From NCBI GenBank assembly GCA_035656335.1, contig DASRSS010000063.1, forward strand, positions 1 to 12,070: a stretch of DNA of 12,070 nucleotides. Reading direction: 5' to 3'. Made by a program: the position numbers and the translations under genes. Every line of letters begins with the position of its first letter. Within the stretch, counting starts at the first letter, position 1. Source of the stretch: DASRSS01 sp035656335. Lineage in GTDB: Bacteria > Actinomycetota > Actinomycetes > Mycobacteriales > Jatrophihabitantaceae. The notes beneath the pieces were generated by a model that was not told the origin of the DNA, did not search any database, and was given only the letters and a program-made list of their open reading frames with translations. This document shows, piece by piece, positions 4,627-12,070 of the stretch.

Positions 4627-5544
4627 CTAGCCTAACGCGTCCGGGCCAGGGGGTAATCCCAGCAGCCGCGCGCCGTTCGTCCAGCAGACGGCGCGCAGCC
4701 AGTCCGCGCCGAGATCGAACCGGTCCAGCGCGGCCAGCTGCTCGGCGTACGCGTACGGGATGTTCGGGAAGTCGGAGCCCAGCACGATCCGGTCGCCCAA
4801 CTCGCCGTACGCCGCGACGACGTCGGACGGAACCGGCGCGAGGGCGTTCATGAACGCGGTGCCGATCATGGTCGTGTCCAGGTGCACGTTCGGGTAGCGG
4901 CGCACGAGGTCGAGGTGCTCGCGGTACTCCGGCGCGCCGCAGTGCGCGATCACCGCGGTCAGCCGCGGATGCGCCCCGAGCACGTCGCCGAACGGTCCCG
5001 GGCCGGTGTGCCGGCCGGGCAGCGGCCCGCTGCCGCAGTGCACGACCACCGGGACGGCCGCCTCGGCGAGCATCCCCCAGACCTCGTCCAGCTCCGCGGC
5101 GCGCGGGTCGAAATCGCCGACCTGCACGTGCACCTTGAACACCCGCGCCCCGCCGTCCAGCGCCGCGCGGACGTAGCGCGCGGCCGACGGCTCGGCGAAG
5201 AACGTCCCGGTGGGCACGCAGCCGGGCGTGCGAGCGGCGAAGTCGGCCGCCCACGCGTTCAGCGACTCGGCCATGCCGGGCTTGTGCGGGTAGAGCAGCG
5301 ACGGGAACGCGCGCACGCCGAGTGCTTGCAGCGTCGCGAGGCGATCCGGTTCGGGTGTGCGGTAGTGGACGGGCCAGGCCGTGCCGTAGTGCCGCTCGGC
5401 GTCGTCGAAGTAGCGCCACACCGCGTCCATCACCGGCGCCGGCATGAAGTGGACGTGGATGTCGATCAGCCCGGGCAACCCGAGCCGCTGCCACCAGCCG
5501 GGGACGCCGGCGTCGTCGAGTGCCGGCCCGCCCGCCCCCTCCAA
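4627..5544 (-). CDS. Metal-dependent amidohydrolase (amidohydrolase_2 / ACMSD-like)
   Basis: Predicted 305-residue TIM-barrel hydrolase or decarboxylase of the amidohydrolase_2 family. Metal and active-site residues follow the family order: HxH at His30/His32 (LIDIHVHF), Lys137 (VFKVHVQ), His169 (VVVHCGSG), His201 (VIAHCGAPE) and Asp258 (VLGSDFPNIPY). No substrate can be assigned. The first available start is TTG at 5544, five bases after the smpB stop. It supplies the segment PGWWQRLGLPGL expected ahead of the first metal motif, so coupled translation from smpB is likely. A second TTG 23 codons further in is less attractive. The gene ends 15 bp before ssrA, which places a metabolic enzyme between the two trans-translation genes. 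Confidence 0.85.
   Translation of the reverse strand: MEGAGGPALDDAGVPGWWQRLGLPGLIDIHVHFMPAPVMDAVWRYFDDAERHYGTAWPVHYRTPEPDRLATLQALGVRAFPSLLYPHKPGMAESLNAWAADFAARTPGCVPTGTFFAEPSAARYVRAALDGGARVFKVHVQVGDFDPRAAELDEVWGMLAEAAVPVVVHCGSGPLPGRHTGPGPFGDVLGAHPRLTAVIAHCGAPEYREHLDLVRRYPNVHLDTTMIGTAFMNALAPVPSDVVAAYGELGDRIVLGSDFPNIPYAYAEQLAALDRFDLGADWLRAVCWTNGARLLGLPPGPDALG
4629..4634 (-). promoter_or_regulatory. Candidate -10 box for ssrA
   Basis: On the minus strand TAGGCT fits TAnnnT and ends 17 bases before the mature tmRNA 5' end, overlapping the amidohydrolase stop codon. TTACCC, 16 bases further upstream, is a weak -35. Transcription would start in the short leader that RNase P removes. Read-through from the smpB operon is equally possible. 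Confidence 0.3.
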
Positions 5545-5549
5545 GACGG

Positions 5550-6050
5550 TCAGTCCATGCCCTTGTTGCGGCGGCCGAGCGCGCGGCGCACCTCGCGGTC
5601 GGCGTCGCGCTTGGCCAGGTCCTGCCGCTTGTCGTACGACCGCTTGCCGCGCGCGAGCGCAAGTTCGACCTTCACCTTGCCCTCGGAGAAATACAGCGAG
5701 AGCGGGACGAGGGTGAGGCCGCTCTCCTTCGTCTTGCCGATCAGGCGCAGGATCTCGGCGCGGTGCAGCAGCAGCTTGCGCGTGCGGCGCGGCTCGTGGT
5801 TCGTCCAGCTCCCCTGCTCGTACTCGGGGATGTGCACGTTGCGCAGGAAGATCTCGCCGTCGTCGATCGTCGCGAAGCCGTCGACGAGCGAGGCACGGCC
5901 CAGCCGCAGCGACTTGACCTCGGTACCGGTGAGCACGATGCCGGCCTCGTACACGTCCTCGATCGAGTAGTCGTGCCGGGCCTTCTTGTTCTGGGCGATG
6001 ATCTTGCGCCCAGTCTTACGGTTGCTGGACGCCGCGGTAGTGGCGGCCAC
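5550..6050 (-). CDS. smpB: SsrA-binding protein SmpB
   Basis: A 166-residue protein, close to the usual 150-165. SmpB binds the tRNA-like domain of tmRNA and stands in for the codon-anticodon duplex in the decoding centre of stalled ribosomes. Diagnostic stretches are NKKARHDYSIEDVYEAGIVL (21-40), TGTEVKSLR (41-49), FLRNVHIPEYEQG (68-80), and the basic C-terminus GKRSYDKRQDLAKRDADREV (135-154), the tail that enters the mRNA channel. The start is GTG at 6050, two bases after the ftsX stop (TAGCCGTG). It has no Shine-Dalgarno of its own, so translation is probably coupled to ftsX. Its RNA partner is encoded about 0.9 kb downstream on the same strand. Confidence 0.95.
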   Translation of the reverse strand: MAATTAASSNRKTGRKIIAQNKKARHDYSIEDVYEAGIVLTGTEVKSLRLGRASLVDGFATIDDGEIFLRNVHIPEYEQGSWTNHEPRRTRKLLLHRAEILRLIGKTKESGLTLVPLSLYFSEGKVKVELALARGKRSYDKRQDLAKRDADREVRRALGRRNKGMD

Positions 6051-6052
6051 GG

Positions 6053-6964
6053 CTACAAGCGTACGTACAGGCGCAACGTGAGAAACGCGGTGATGCCCGA
6101 GAGCACCACGCCGACGATCAGGCCGCTGCCGCCGGCGACCAGCACGTCGTTGATCCCGAGGTTGGGGATCACGCCGTTCTTGGTCGGGCCCTCGAACACG
6201 TTGTCCAGGACGAAGTACTTGCCGACCCAGATGAGCGCGATCGAGATGATGCCGCCGACCGCCGCGGCGATCACCGCCTCGAGCATGAACGGCAGCTCGG
6301 TCATCCATCTGGACGCGCCGACCAGCCGCATGATCGACGTCTCGTTCTTGCGTTGCGCCGCGGCCACCTGGATCGTGTTCGCGATCAACAGGATCGAGGC
6401 GAGCAGCACCACCAGCGCGACGACGATCGAGAACCACCGTGCGCTGTCGATGATGTTCAGCAGCGTGTTGATCGTGTCGATCTGGTTGTTCACCTGCCCG
6501 ACGCCGACGGCCTTGGAGTATTTGGCCTGGAACTGCGGATAGTCCTTGCGCAGGTCGACGAGCTTGACCGTGAACGACGCGGGCAAATCGCCCAGGTGCA
6601 GGAACTTGCCGGTGCTGCCCTCGAGCTGCTGCTTGCCGCGCTGGAACGCCTCCTCCTCGGAGACGTAGTGGAACGACTTCACCAGCGGGTCCGCGGCGAG
6701 TTCCCGCTGGAGCGCGGCCGTCTCGGCGGCCGTCGTCTTGTGCTGGCAGTTCGGGTCGCCGGTGTGGACCTGCCCGCAGAGGTACACCGAGACGTTGATC
6801 TTGTCCTCGTACTTCTGCCGGAACTTGCTGATCTCGGTGTTGGCGAGGATCGCGGCGCCGACGAAGCCGAGCGCGATGGCGGTGCTGAGCACCAGCGCGA
6901 TCGTCATCGTGGCGTTGCGGCGAATGCCCGCGGCGACCCCGGACATCACGAAATTGGCGCGCAT
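6053..6964 (-). CDS. ftsX: Cell-division ABC transporter-like permease FtsX
   Basis: A 303-residue inner-membrane protein of the FtsEX complex, which couples ATP use to activation of septal peptidoglycan hydrolases (RipC-type in mycobacteria). The topology is as expected: TM1 about 21-43, a large extracellular domain 44-175, then three segments near 178-200, 228-250 and 275-298. The extracellular domain has YLCGQVHTGDPNCQH with Cys63 and Cys73, a likely disulfide. The cytosolic loop QRKNETSIMRLVGAS (204-218) is the family signature. ATG 6964 has AGGAAG (6972-6967) two bases upstream, closer than usual. It follows ftsE by 38 bp and ends two bases from smpB. Confidence 0.95.
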   Translation of the reverse strand: MRANFVMSGVAAGIRRNATMTIALVLSTAIALGFVGAAILANTEISKFRQKYEDKINVSVYLCGQVHTGDPNCQHKTTAAETAALQRELAADPLVKSFHYVSEEEAFQRGKQQLEGSTGKFLHLGDLPASFTVKLVDLRKDYPQFQAKYSKAVGVGQVNNQIDTINTLLNIIDSARWFSIVVALVVLLASILLIANTIQVAAAQRKNETSIMRLVGASRWMTELPFMLEAVIAAAVGGIISIALIWVGKYFVLDNVFEGPTKNGVIPNLGINDVLVAGGSGLIVGVVLSGITAFLTLRLYVRL

Positions 6965-7002
6965 GGCTTCCTAACTGTTTTGGGCTGGCGAATGAGCGCC
7001 GC

Positions 7003-7692
7003 TCAGCGGCCTACCCCGTAGACGCCGCGGGATTGGTCGCGGATGACCTTGCCGAACTCGAGTTCGATCACACGCCGGCGCATCGCGTCGACGATGTTGT
7101 TGTCGTGGGTGGCCATGACGACGGTGGTGCCGGTGCGGTTGATCCGTTCGAGCAGGCTCATGATGCCCTGGCTGGTGTCCGGGTCCAGGTTGCCCGTCGG
7201 CTCGTCGGCCAGCAGCACCAGCGGCCGGTTGACGAACGCGCGGGCGATCGCGACCCGCTGCTGCTCGCCGCCGGACAGCTCGTTGGGCATGCGCTGCGCC
7301 TTGCCCTGCAGCCCGACCAGGTCGAGCACCTCGGGCACCGTCCGCTTGATCGCCTTCGGGGACTTGTTGATCACCTCGAGCGCGAACGCCACGTTCTCGT
7401 ACACCGTCTTCTTCGGCAGCAGACGGAAGTCCTGGAACACGCAGCCGATCTTGCGGCGCAGGTCCGGGACCTTGCGCGCCGCCATCCGGTTCAGGTTCCG
7501 CCCGTTCACCAGAACCAGCCCGCTGTCGGACGTCTCCTCGCGCAGCAGCAGGCGCAGCACCGTCGTCTTGCCCGATCCGGACTGGCCGATCAGGAAGACG
7601 AACTCGCTCTTCTCGATCTCGAACGAAACCCCGTCGAGCGCGGGACGGGCGCCGGCCGGGTAGACCTTGGACACGTTCTCAAGCCGGATCAC
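7003..7692 (-). CDS. ftsE: Cell-division ATP-binding protein FtsE
   Basis: A 229-residue ABC-type ATPase that drives FtsX at the septum. It has Walker A GQSGSGKTT (36-44), Q-loop Gln87 (CVFQDFRLL), signature LSGGEQQR (139-146), Walker B VLLADEPTGNLD (159-170) and the switch His196 (ATHDN). FtsE hallmarks are the opening MIRLENVSKVYP and the FQDFRLLP stretch. The start is GTG at 7692. There is no Shine-Dalgarno; TAAACT at 7706-7701, eight bases upstream, suggests a leaderless or nearly leaderless mRNA. It is the first gene of the ftsEX-smpB-amidohydrolase series and is divergent from the exporter operon. Confidence 0.96.
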   Translation of the reverse strand: MIRLENVSKVYPAGARPALDGVSFEIEKSEFVFLIGQSGSGKTTVLRLLLREETSDSGLVLVNGRNLNRMAARKVPDLRRKIGCVFQDFRLLPKKTVYENVAFALEVINKSPKAIKRTVPEVLDLVGLQGKAQRMPNELSGGEQQRVAIARAFVNRPLVLLADEPTGNLDPDTSQGIMSLLERINRTGTTVVMATHDNNIVDAMRRRVIELEFGKVIRDQSRGVYGVGR

Positions 7693-7700
7693 AACGAGGC

Positions 7701-7706
7701 AGTTTA
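7701..7706 (-). promoter_or_regulatory. Candidate -10 box for ftsE
   Basis: TAAACT on the minus strand matches TAnnnT with an AT-rich context. It ends eight bases before the GTG start, so transcription would begin at or within one or two bases of the start codon. No good -35 is seen. A typical Shine-Dalgarno is absent, consistent with leaderless translation. Confidence 0.4.
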
Positions 7707-7822
7707 CCGAACAGTTATCTTTGCGGCGGACACCACGAGGGCGCGGCGCGGACGATCACTCAGCGCCGACTCACCCACGCGAAGAATGATCTACGGCCGC
7801 AATTTCCGTCCGCGGCGGTTGC

Positions 7823-7828
7823 TACCGT
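7823..7828 (+). promoter_or_regulatory. Candidate -10 box for the ABC exporter operon
   Basis: TACCGT fits TAnnnT and ends eight bases before GTG 7837, the same geometry as ftsE on the other strand of this 144-bp divergent gap. No Shine-Dalgarno lies between, which supports a leaderless transcript. The motif carries little information on its own. Confidence 0.3.
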
Positions 7829-7836
7829 TTCCGCTC

Positions 7837-8823
7837 GTGACAACCCCCACGCCGCGGGGCCAGGTCGACACCCTGACCAGAAGCTCCGCGGACCCCCTGA
7901 TCCACGCGCGCGGACTGACCAAGACGTTCGGCACGTTTACGGCCGTCGACGGCATCGACTTCGCGGTACCCCGCGGCGAGGCGTTCGGGTTCCTCGGCCC
8001 CAACGGCGCGGGCAAGAGCTCGACCATGCGCATGATCGCGTGCGTCGCGCCGATCACGTCCGGCTCGCTGCGGATCCTGGGCATGGACCCGGCGACGCAG
8101 GGCCCGGCGATCCGCGGCCGGCTCGGCGTCGTCCCGCAGCAGGACACCCTGGACCTCGAGCTCACCGTCCGCGAGAACCTGTACATCTACGGCCGGTACT
8201 TCGGCCTGTCGCGGTCCGTCCTGCGCGGCAAGGTCGAGGAGCTGATGGACTTCGCGCAGCTGTCCGACCGCGCGGACGCGAAGGTCGAGCCGCTGTCCGG
8301 CGGCATGAAGCGGCGGCTGACGATCGCCCGCTCGCTGATCAACGACCCGGAGATCCTGCTGCTGGACGAGCCCACGACCGGCCTCGACCCGCAGGCCAGG
8401 CACGTCCTCTGGGACCGGCTCTACCGGCTCAAGCAGCAGGGCGTCACGCTGGTGCTCACCACGCACTACATGGACGAGGCCGAGCAGCTGTGCGACCGGC
8501 TCGTCGTGATGGACGGTGGCCGGATCGTCGCGGAGGGTTCGCCGCAGCAGCTGATCGCCGAGCACTCCACGCGCGAGGTCGCCGAGCTGCGCTTCCCGCC
8601 CGGGGAGAACGCGGCTGCGGCCGAGCGGGTCAGCGCGCTGCTGGACCCGGCGTCCGAGCGGGCCGAGGTGCTGCCCGACCGGGTACTGCTCTACGTGGCG
8701 GACGGCGAGCGGATGCTGGCGCGGGCGCACGAGCAGGGGCTCGCGCCGATCTCGAGCCTGGTGCGGCGCAGCAGCCTCGAGGACGTGTTCCTGCGCCTCA
8801 CCGGCCGATCGCTGGTCGACTGA
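7837..8823 (+). CDS. ABC exporter ATP-binding protein, DrrA/NodI-like
   Basis: A 328-residue ATPase subunit of an ABC-2 exporter. Walker A is GPNGAGKSS (54-62), the Q-loop VVPQQD (98-103), the signature LSGGMKRR (153-160), Walker B ILLLDEPTTGLD (173-184) and the switch His210 (LTTHYMDEAEQLCDRL). The C-terminal extension (about 245-328), ending SSLEDVFLRLTGRSL, is characteristic of the daunorubicin-resistance DrrA/NodI group. GTG 7837 is chosen because the ABC domain begins 20-25 residues in. ATG 7786 would add a basic tail of no obvious meaning. Two permeases follow with overlapping junctions, so the three form one operon. The cargo is unknown; drugs, lipids or polysaccharide are possible. 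Confidence 0.9.
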   Translation: MTTPTPRGQVDTLTRSSADPLIHARGLTKTFGTFTAVDGIDFAVPRGEAFGFLGPNGAGKSSTMRMIACVAPITSGSLRILGMDPATQGPAIRGRLGVVPQQDTLDLELTVRENLYIYGRYFGLSRSVLRGKVEELMDFAQLSDRADAKVEPLSGGMKRRLTIARSLINDPEILLLDEPTTGLDPQARHVLWDRLYRLKQQGVTLVLTTHYMDEAEQLCDRLVVMDGGRIVAEGSPQQLIAEHSTREVAELRFPPGENAAAAERVSALLDPASERAEVLPDRVLLYVADGERMLARAHEQGLAPISSLVRRSSLEDVFLRLTGRSLVD

Positions 8824-9641
8824 TGTCCGCAACGGTGGCGGCTGGCCCGGAAGCGGCCGCGCGGCCGCGCATCCGCGCGTCCCGCTGGCAGGTCGTCGAG
8901 TACCAGCTGTACGTCGGACGGCGCATCTGGCGCACCATGTTCGTGGTCGGCGTCGGCACGCCGCTGGCGTACGTGCTCGCGCTCGGCGTCGGGCTCGGCA
9001 CGGTGGTCGACAACAACGGCAACACGCTCGGCGTGCCGTACATCGTCTACGTCGCGCCGGCGTTCCTGACCGCGGCCGCGCTGCAGATCGCGGCCGCGGA
9101 CACCGCGTTCCCGATCATGGCCGGCTTCAAGTGGATCCGGACGTTCCACGGCATGGCGGCCACCCCGTTGACCGCGACCCAGATCTGTGACGGCCAGCTG
9201 CTGTGGGTGGCGCTGCGGATCTTCGCCAACTCCGCCGTCTACCTGGGGATCATGGCGGCGTTCGGCGGCACCGAGCGCTGGTGGGTGCTGCTGACGATCC
9301 CGGTCGCCACGCTCACGGCGATGGCGTTCGCGGCCCCGATCGCCGCGCTGGCCGCGACCCTGGAGAACGAGGGCAATGCGTTCAACATGGTGTTCCGGTT
9401 CGTCGTCACGCCGATGTTCCTGTTCAGCGGGACGTTCTACCCGATCAGCCAGCTGCCGCAGTGGGGCCAGGACCTGGCGTACATATCGCCGCTGTGGCAC
9501 GGCACGATGCTCGCGCGCGGGGCCGCGATCGGGCACCTCGGCGCGCTGCCGGCGCTCGGGCACGTCGCGTACCTGCTGGCGTGGCTGGTGCCCGGGATCG
9601 CCGTGGCGCGCTGGCGGTTCGCCGTCCGGATCAGCAAGTGA
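8823..9641 (+). CDS. ABC-2 exporter permease 1, DrrB/NodJ-like
   Basis: A 272-residue membrane subunit. ATG 8823 shares its A with the TGA of the ATPase gene (TGATG), indicating coupled translation. After a cytosolic start there are about six hydrophobic segments: near 39-59, 72-92, 126-146, 153-178, 190-206 and 243-262. The family landmark PMFLFSGTFYPISQLP (197-212) precedes the last part. It is homologous to the next gene, so the transporter is probably a heterodimer of two permeases with a shared ATPase, although some family members form homodimers. Confidence 0.88.
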   Translation: MSATVAAGPEAAARPRIRASRWQVVEYQLYVGRRIWRTMFVVGVGTPLAYVLALGVGLGTVVDNNGNTLGVPYIVYVAPAFLTAAALQIAAADTAFPIMAGFKWIRTFHGMAATPLTATQICDGQLLWVALRIFANSAVYLGIMAAFGGTERWWVLLTIPVATLTAMAFAAPIAALAATLENEGNAFNMVFRFVVTPMFLFSGTFYPISQLPQWGQDLAYISPLWHGTMLARGAAIGHLGALPALGHVAYLLAWLVPGIAVARWRFAVRISK

Positions 9642-10453
9642 ACACCGTGGTGGCGCCGGAGCCACGCGCGTCGTTGACGTTCCGGGTGGTCCCGCCGGGC
9701 ATGTACGCCGGGCGTGGGCACGTCGTGCTCGAGCGCGCCTTCAAGGTGTACCGGCGCGCCTGGATGTTGATCTTCTCCGGCTTTTTCGAGCCGCTGTTCT
9801 ACTTGTTCTCGTTCGGCACCGGACTGCACAGCCTGGTCGGTACGGTGATCGGCCCGGGCGGGCATCCGGTCAAGTACACGGTGTTCATCGCGCCCGCGCT
9901 GCTCGCGTCCTCGGCGATGAACGGCGCGATCTACGACTCGACGATGAACGTCTTCTTCAAGATGAAGTACGGCAAGATCTACGACGGCATGCTGGCCACG
10001 TCGCTCGGCCCGATGGACGTGGCGATGGGCGAGATCAGCTGGGCCTTGATCCGTGGCGGCCTGTATTCGACCGGGTTCCTGGTCGTCATGGTCGTGATGG
10101 GACTGACCGGGTCGTGGTGGGCGGCCGCGATGCTGCCGGCCGCGCTGCTGATCGCGTTCGCGTTCGGGGCGCTGGGCATGGCCGTGACCACGTTCATGCG
10201 CACGATCCAGGACTTGGACATGATCCAGGTGGTCGTGCTGCCGATGTTCCTGTTCAGCGGGACGTTCTACGGCCTGGGCGTGTACCCGCGCTGGCTGCAG
10301 ATCGTGATCGAGTGCCTGCCGCTGAACCAGGGCATCGAGCTGCTACGCGGCTTGAACGCGGGCGTTCTGACCGCGTCCATGATCGGCAATGTCGCCTACT
10401 TCGTGGCGATGGCTGCCGTCGGCGTGACGATCGCCGCGCGGCGCCTGGACAAG

Positions 10454-10468
<15 letters not shown>
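9638..10468 (+). CDS. ABC-2 exporter permease 2, DrrB/NodJ-like
   Basis: A 276-residue membrane subunit paralogous to the preceding permease. GTG 9638 overlaps the previous stop by four bases (GTGA). An N-terminal segment AFKVYRRAWMLIFSGFFEPL leads into the first membrane helix. Later come GEISWALIRGGLYSTGFLVV and the shared landmark PMFLFSGTFYGLGVYPRWLQ. The DNA for the shared landmark is identical over 31 bases in the two permeases (9410-9440 and 10240-10270). It is the last gene of the exporter operon. Its final 15 bases overlap the 3' end of prfB on the other strand, leaving no room for a conventional intergenic terminator. Confidence 0.88.
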
Positions 10469-11548
<1,080 letters not shown>

Positions 11549-11617
11549 AACGCTCCAGATTACGCGAGCGCGCGGCGGCTGCCCTCGCGCGCTGGATCCG
11601 TCGGGCAGAATCGCGCC

Positions 11618-11827
11618 ATGGCACAACTCGCTGCCCGGCCCGTAGCCGCGCTCGACCTGCCGTGTTCGGCGCGGAGCTGTCGCTGCTACCCGTGTCGGGG
11701 GCGGGTGGCATGGGGCATCGGATTCGGCCTCGCGGCCGGGGTGTTAGTCGTCGCGGGGGAGCTGTCTGCCCGACCCTGGTCCCCGCAGCCCGGACATAGC
11801 CGTCCCAAGCTTTGCTCTGCTCACTAG
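11618..11827 (+). CDS. Doubtful 69-residue ORF with one hydrophobic segment
   Basis: ATG 11618 opens 69 codons ending at TAG 11825-11827, divergent from prfB. CAGAAT ends six bases before the ATG and could be a -10 for leaderless expression. Residues 31-48 (VAWGIGFGLAAGVLVVAG) are hydrophobic enough for a membrane helix, and five cysteines lie in residues 16-26 plus the C-terminal end. Against it, only about 74% of third positions are G or C, compared with about 93% in the adjacent partial gene. It also contains a rare TTA codon, and its last codons run into a stem-loop. No family is recognised. It may be a decayed or chance ORF. Confidence 0.28.
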   Translation: MAQLAARPVAALDLPCSARSCRCYPCRGRVAWGIGFGLAAGVLVVAGELSARPWSPQPGHSRPKLCSAH

Positions 11828-11865
11828 GAGTGAGCAAATGCGTACTCCAGGTGAGCAGAGCAAAG
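11810..11865. repeat. Long stem-loop with 15-bp perfect arms
   Basis: CTTTGCTCTGCTCAC (11810-11824) and GTGAGCAGAGCAAAG (11851-11865) are perfect inverted repeats. Within the 26-base interval GGAGT and ACTCC add a five-bp inner helix with a 12-base loop. It lies between the end of the small plus-strand ORF and the stop of the minus-strand gene at the right edge. It could be a bidirectional terminator, an interspersed palindromic element or a protein site. There is no U-run on either side. Confidence 0.7.
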
Positions 11866-11940
11866 TTGGCGGCGTGCATACCTGGCAGCACCGGGGCCCC
11901 AGCTGATGCGCGAGCGGCCCCGCGGAGCGAGCGGGTGGCG

Positions 11941-12069
11941 TTAGCCCGACAGGGGCGATCGGGCCGAGGAGTGCACCGTGTGTCGCACACCGGCCCCCTT
12001 GCCGAACATCGCGCCGAACGCGATCTTGCTGGTCTCGGTGCAGGTGAGCAGCACGGTGGTCGAGTCCGG
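11941..12069 (-). CDS. C-terminal end of an unrecognised gene, truncated by the window edge
   Basis: From the right edge the minus strand reads 42 sense codons and then TAA (11943-11941). The protein begins PDSTTVLLTCTETSKIAFGA and ends SSARSPLSG. Thirty-nine of 42 third positions are G or C, as expected for a real gene in this genome, and no other frame here looks as good. I do not recognise the family from this tail. The start lies outside the window. A six-bp inverted repeat (11944-11949 with 11959-11964) sits at its last codons, and the long stem-loop at 11810-11865 lies 75 bases beyond its stop. Confidence 0.6.
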   Translation of the reverse strand, partial: PDSTTVLLTCTETSKIAFGAMFGKGAGVRHTVHSSARSPLSG

Positions 12070-12070
12070 C

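Overview
The window is chromosomal DNA from a high-GC actinobacterium. The evidence is very high GC at third codon positions, frequent GTG/TTG starts, genes with no Shine-Dalgarno and a -10-like hexamer just ahead of the start codon, and the conserved actinobacterial order prfB / ftsE-ftsX-smpB / ssrA. No genus can be named from the sequence alone.

Left part (1-4231) is accessory. It opens with a 19-bp-period GTGGCCAC repeat array (84-193). Next come a secreted lipase resembling Candida antarctica lipase B (minus) and a divergent METTL7/TMT1-like SAM methyltransferase (plus). A secreted CHAP-domain cysteine peptidase/amidase (plus) follows. It converges on a minus-strand pair, an AraC-family regulator and a DUF2000 protein, across a hairpin terminator built partly from DUF2000 coding sequence. 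Two copies of a 52-bp palindromic element (2071-2122 and 4180-4231) bracket this block. Their cores are exact reverse complements of each other, yet both carry the same 11-bp leader in the same orientation.

Central part (4241-7692, minus) is a translation-rescue and cell-division block: ftsE -> ftsX -> smpB -> amidohydrolase -> ssrA (tmRNA). FtsEX regulates septal peptidoglycan hydrolysis. SmpB and tmRNA perform trans-translation. The tmRNA tag reads ADSNRADFALAA, and the 3' CCA is not encoded. A metal-dependent amidohydrolase gene sits between smpB and ssrA, with very short junctions on both sides.

Right part (7837-10468, plus) is a three-gene DrrA/DrrB-type ABC exporter: an ATPase and two permeases joined by start/stop overlaps. 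It lies between ftsE and prfB, which are neighbours in many actinobacteria. Its last gene overlaps the convergent prfB (RF2, minus) by 15 bp at the 3' ends. Beyond prfB, 11549-11940 holds a doubtful 69-codon ORF and a long stem-loop (11810-11865). The C-terminal end of an unrecognised minus-strand gene (11941-12069) then runs off the right edge.

I see no CRISPR array, complete insertion sequence, phage gene or clearly new defence system. The points most worth a second look are the inverted-core palindromic repeat pair, the 19-bp array, and the lipase-B-like enzyme with an extra cysteine loop.
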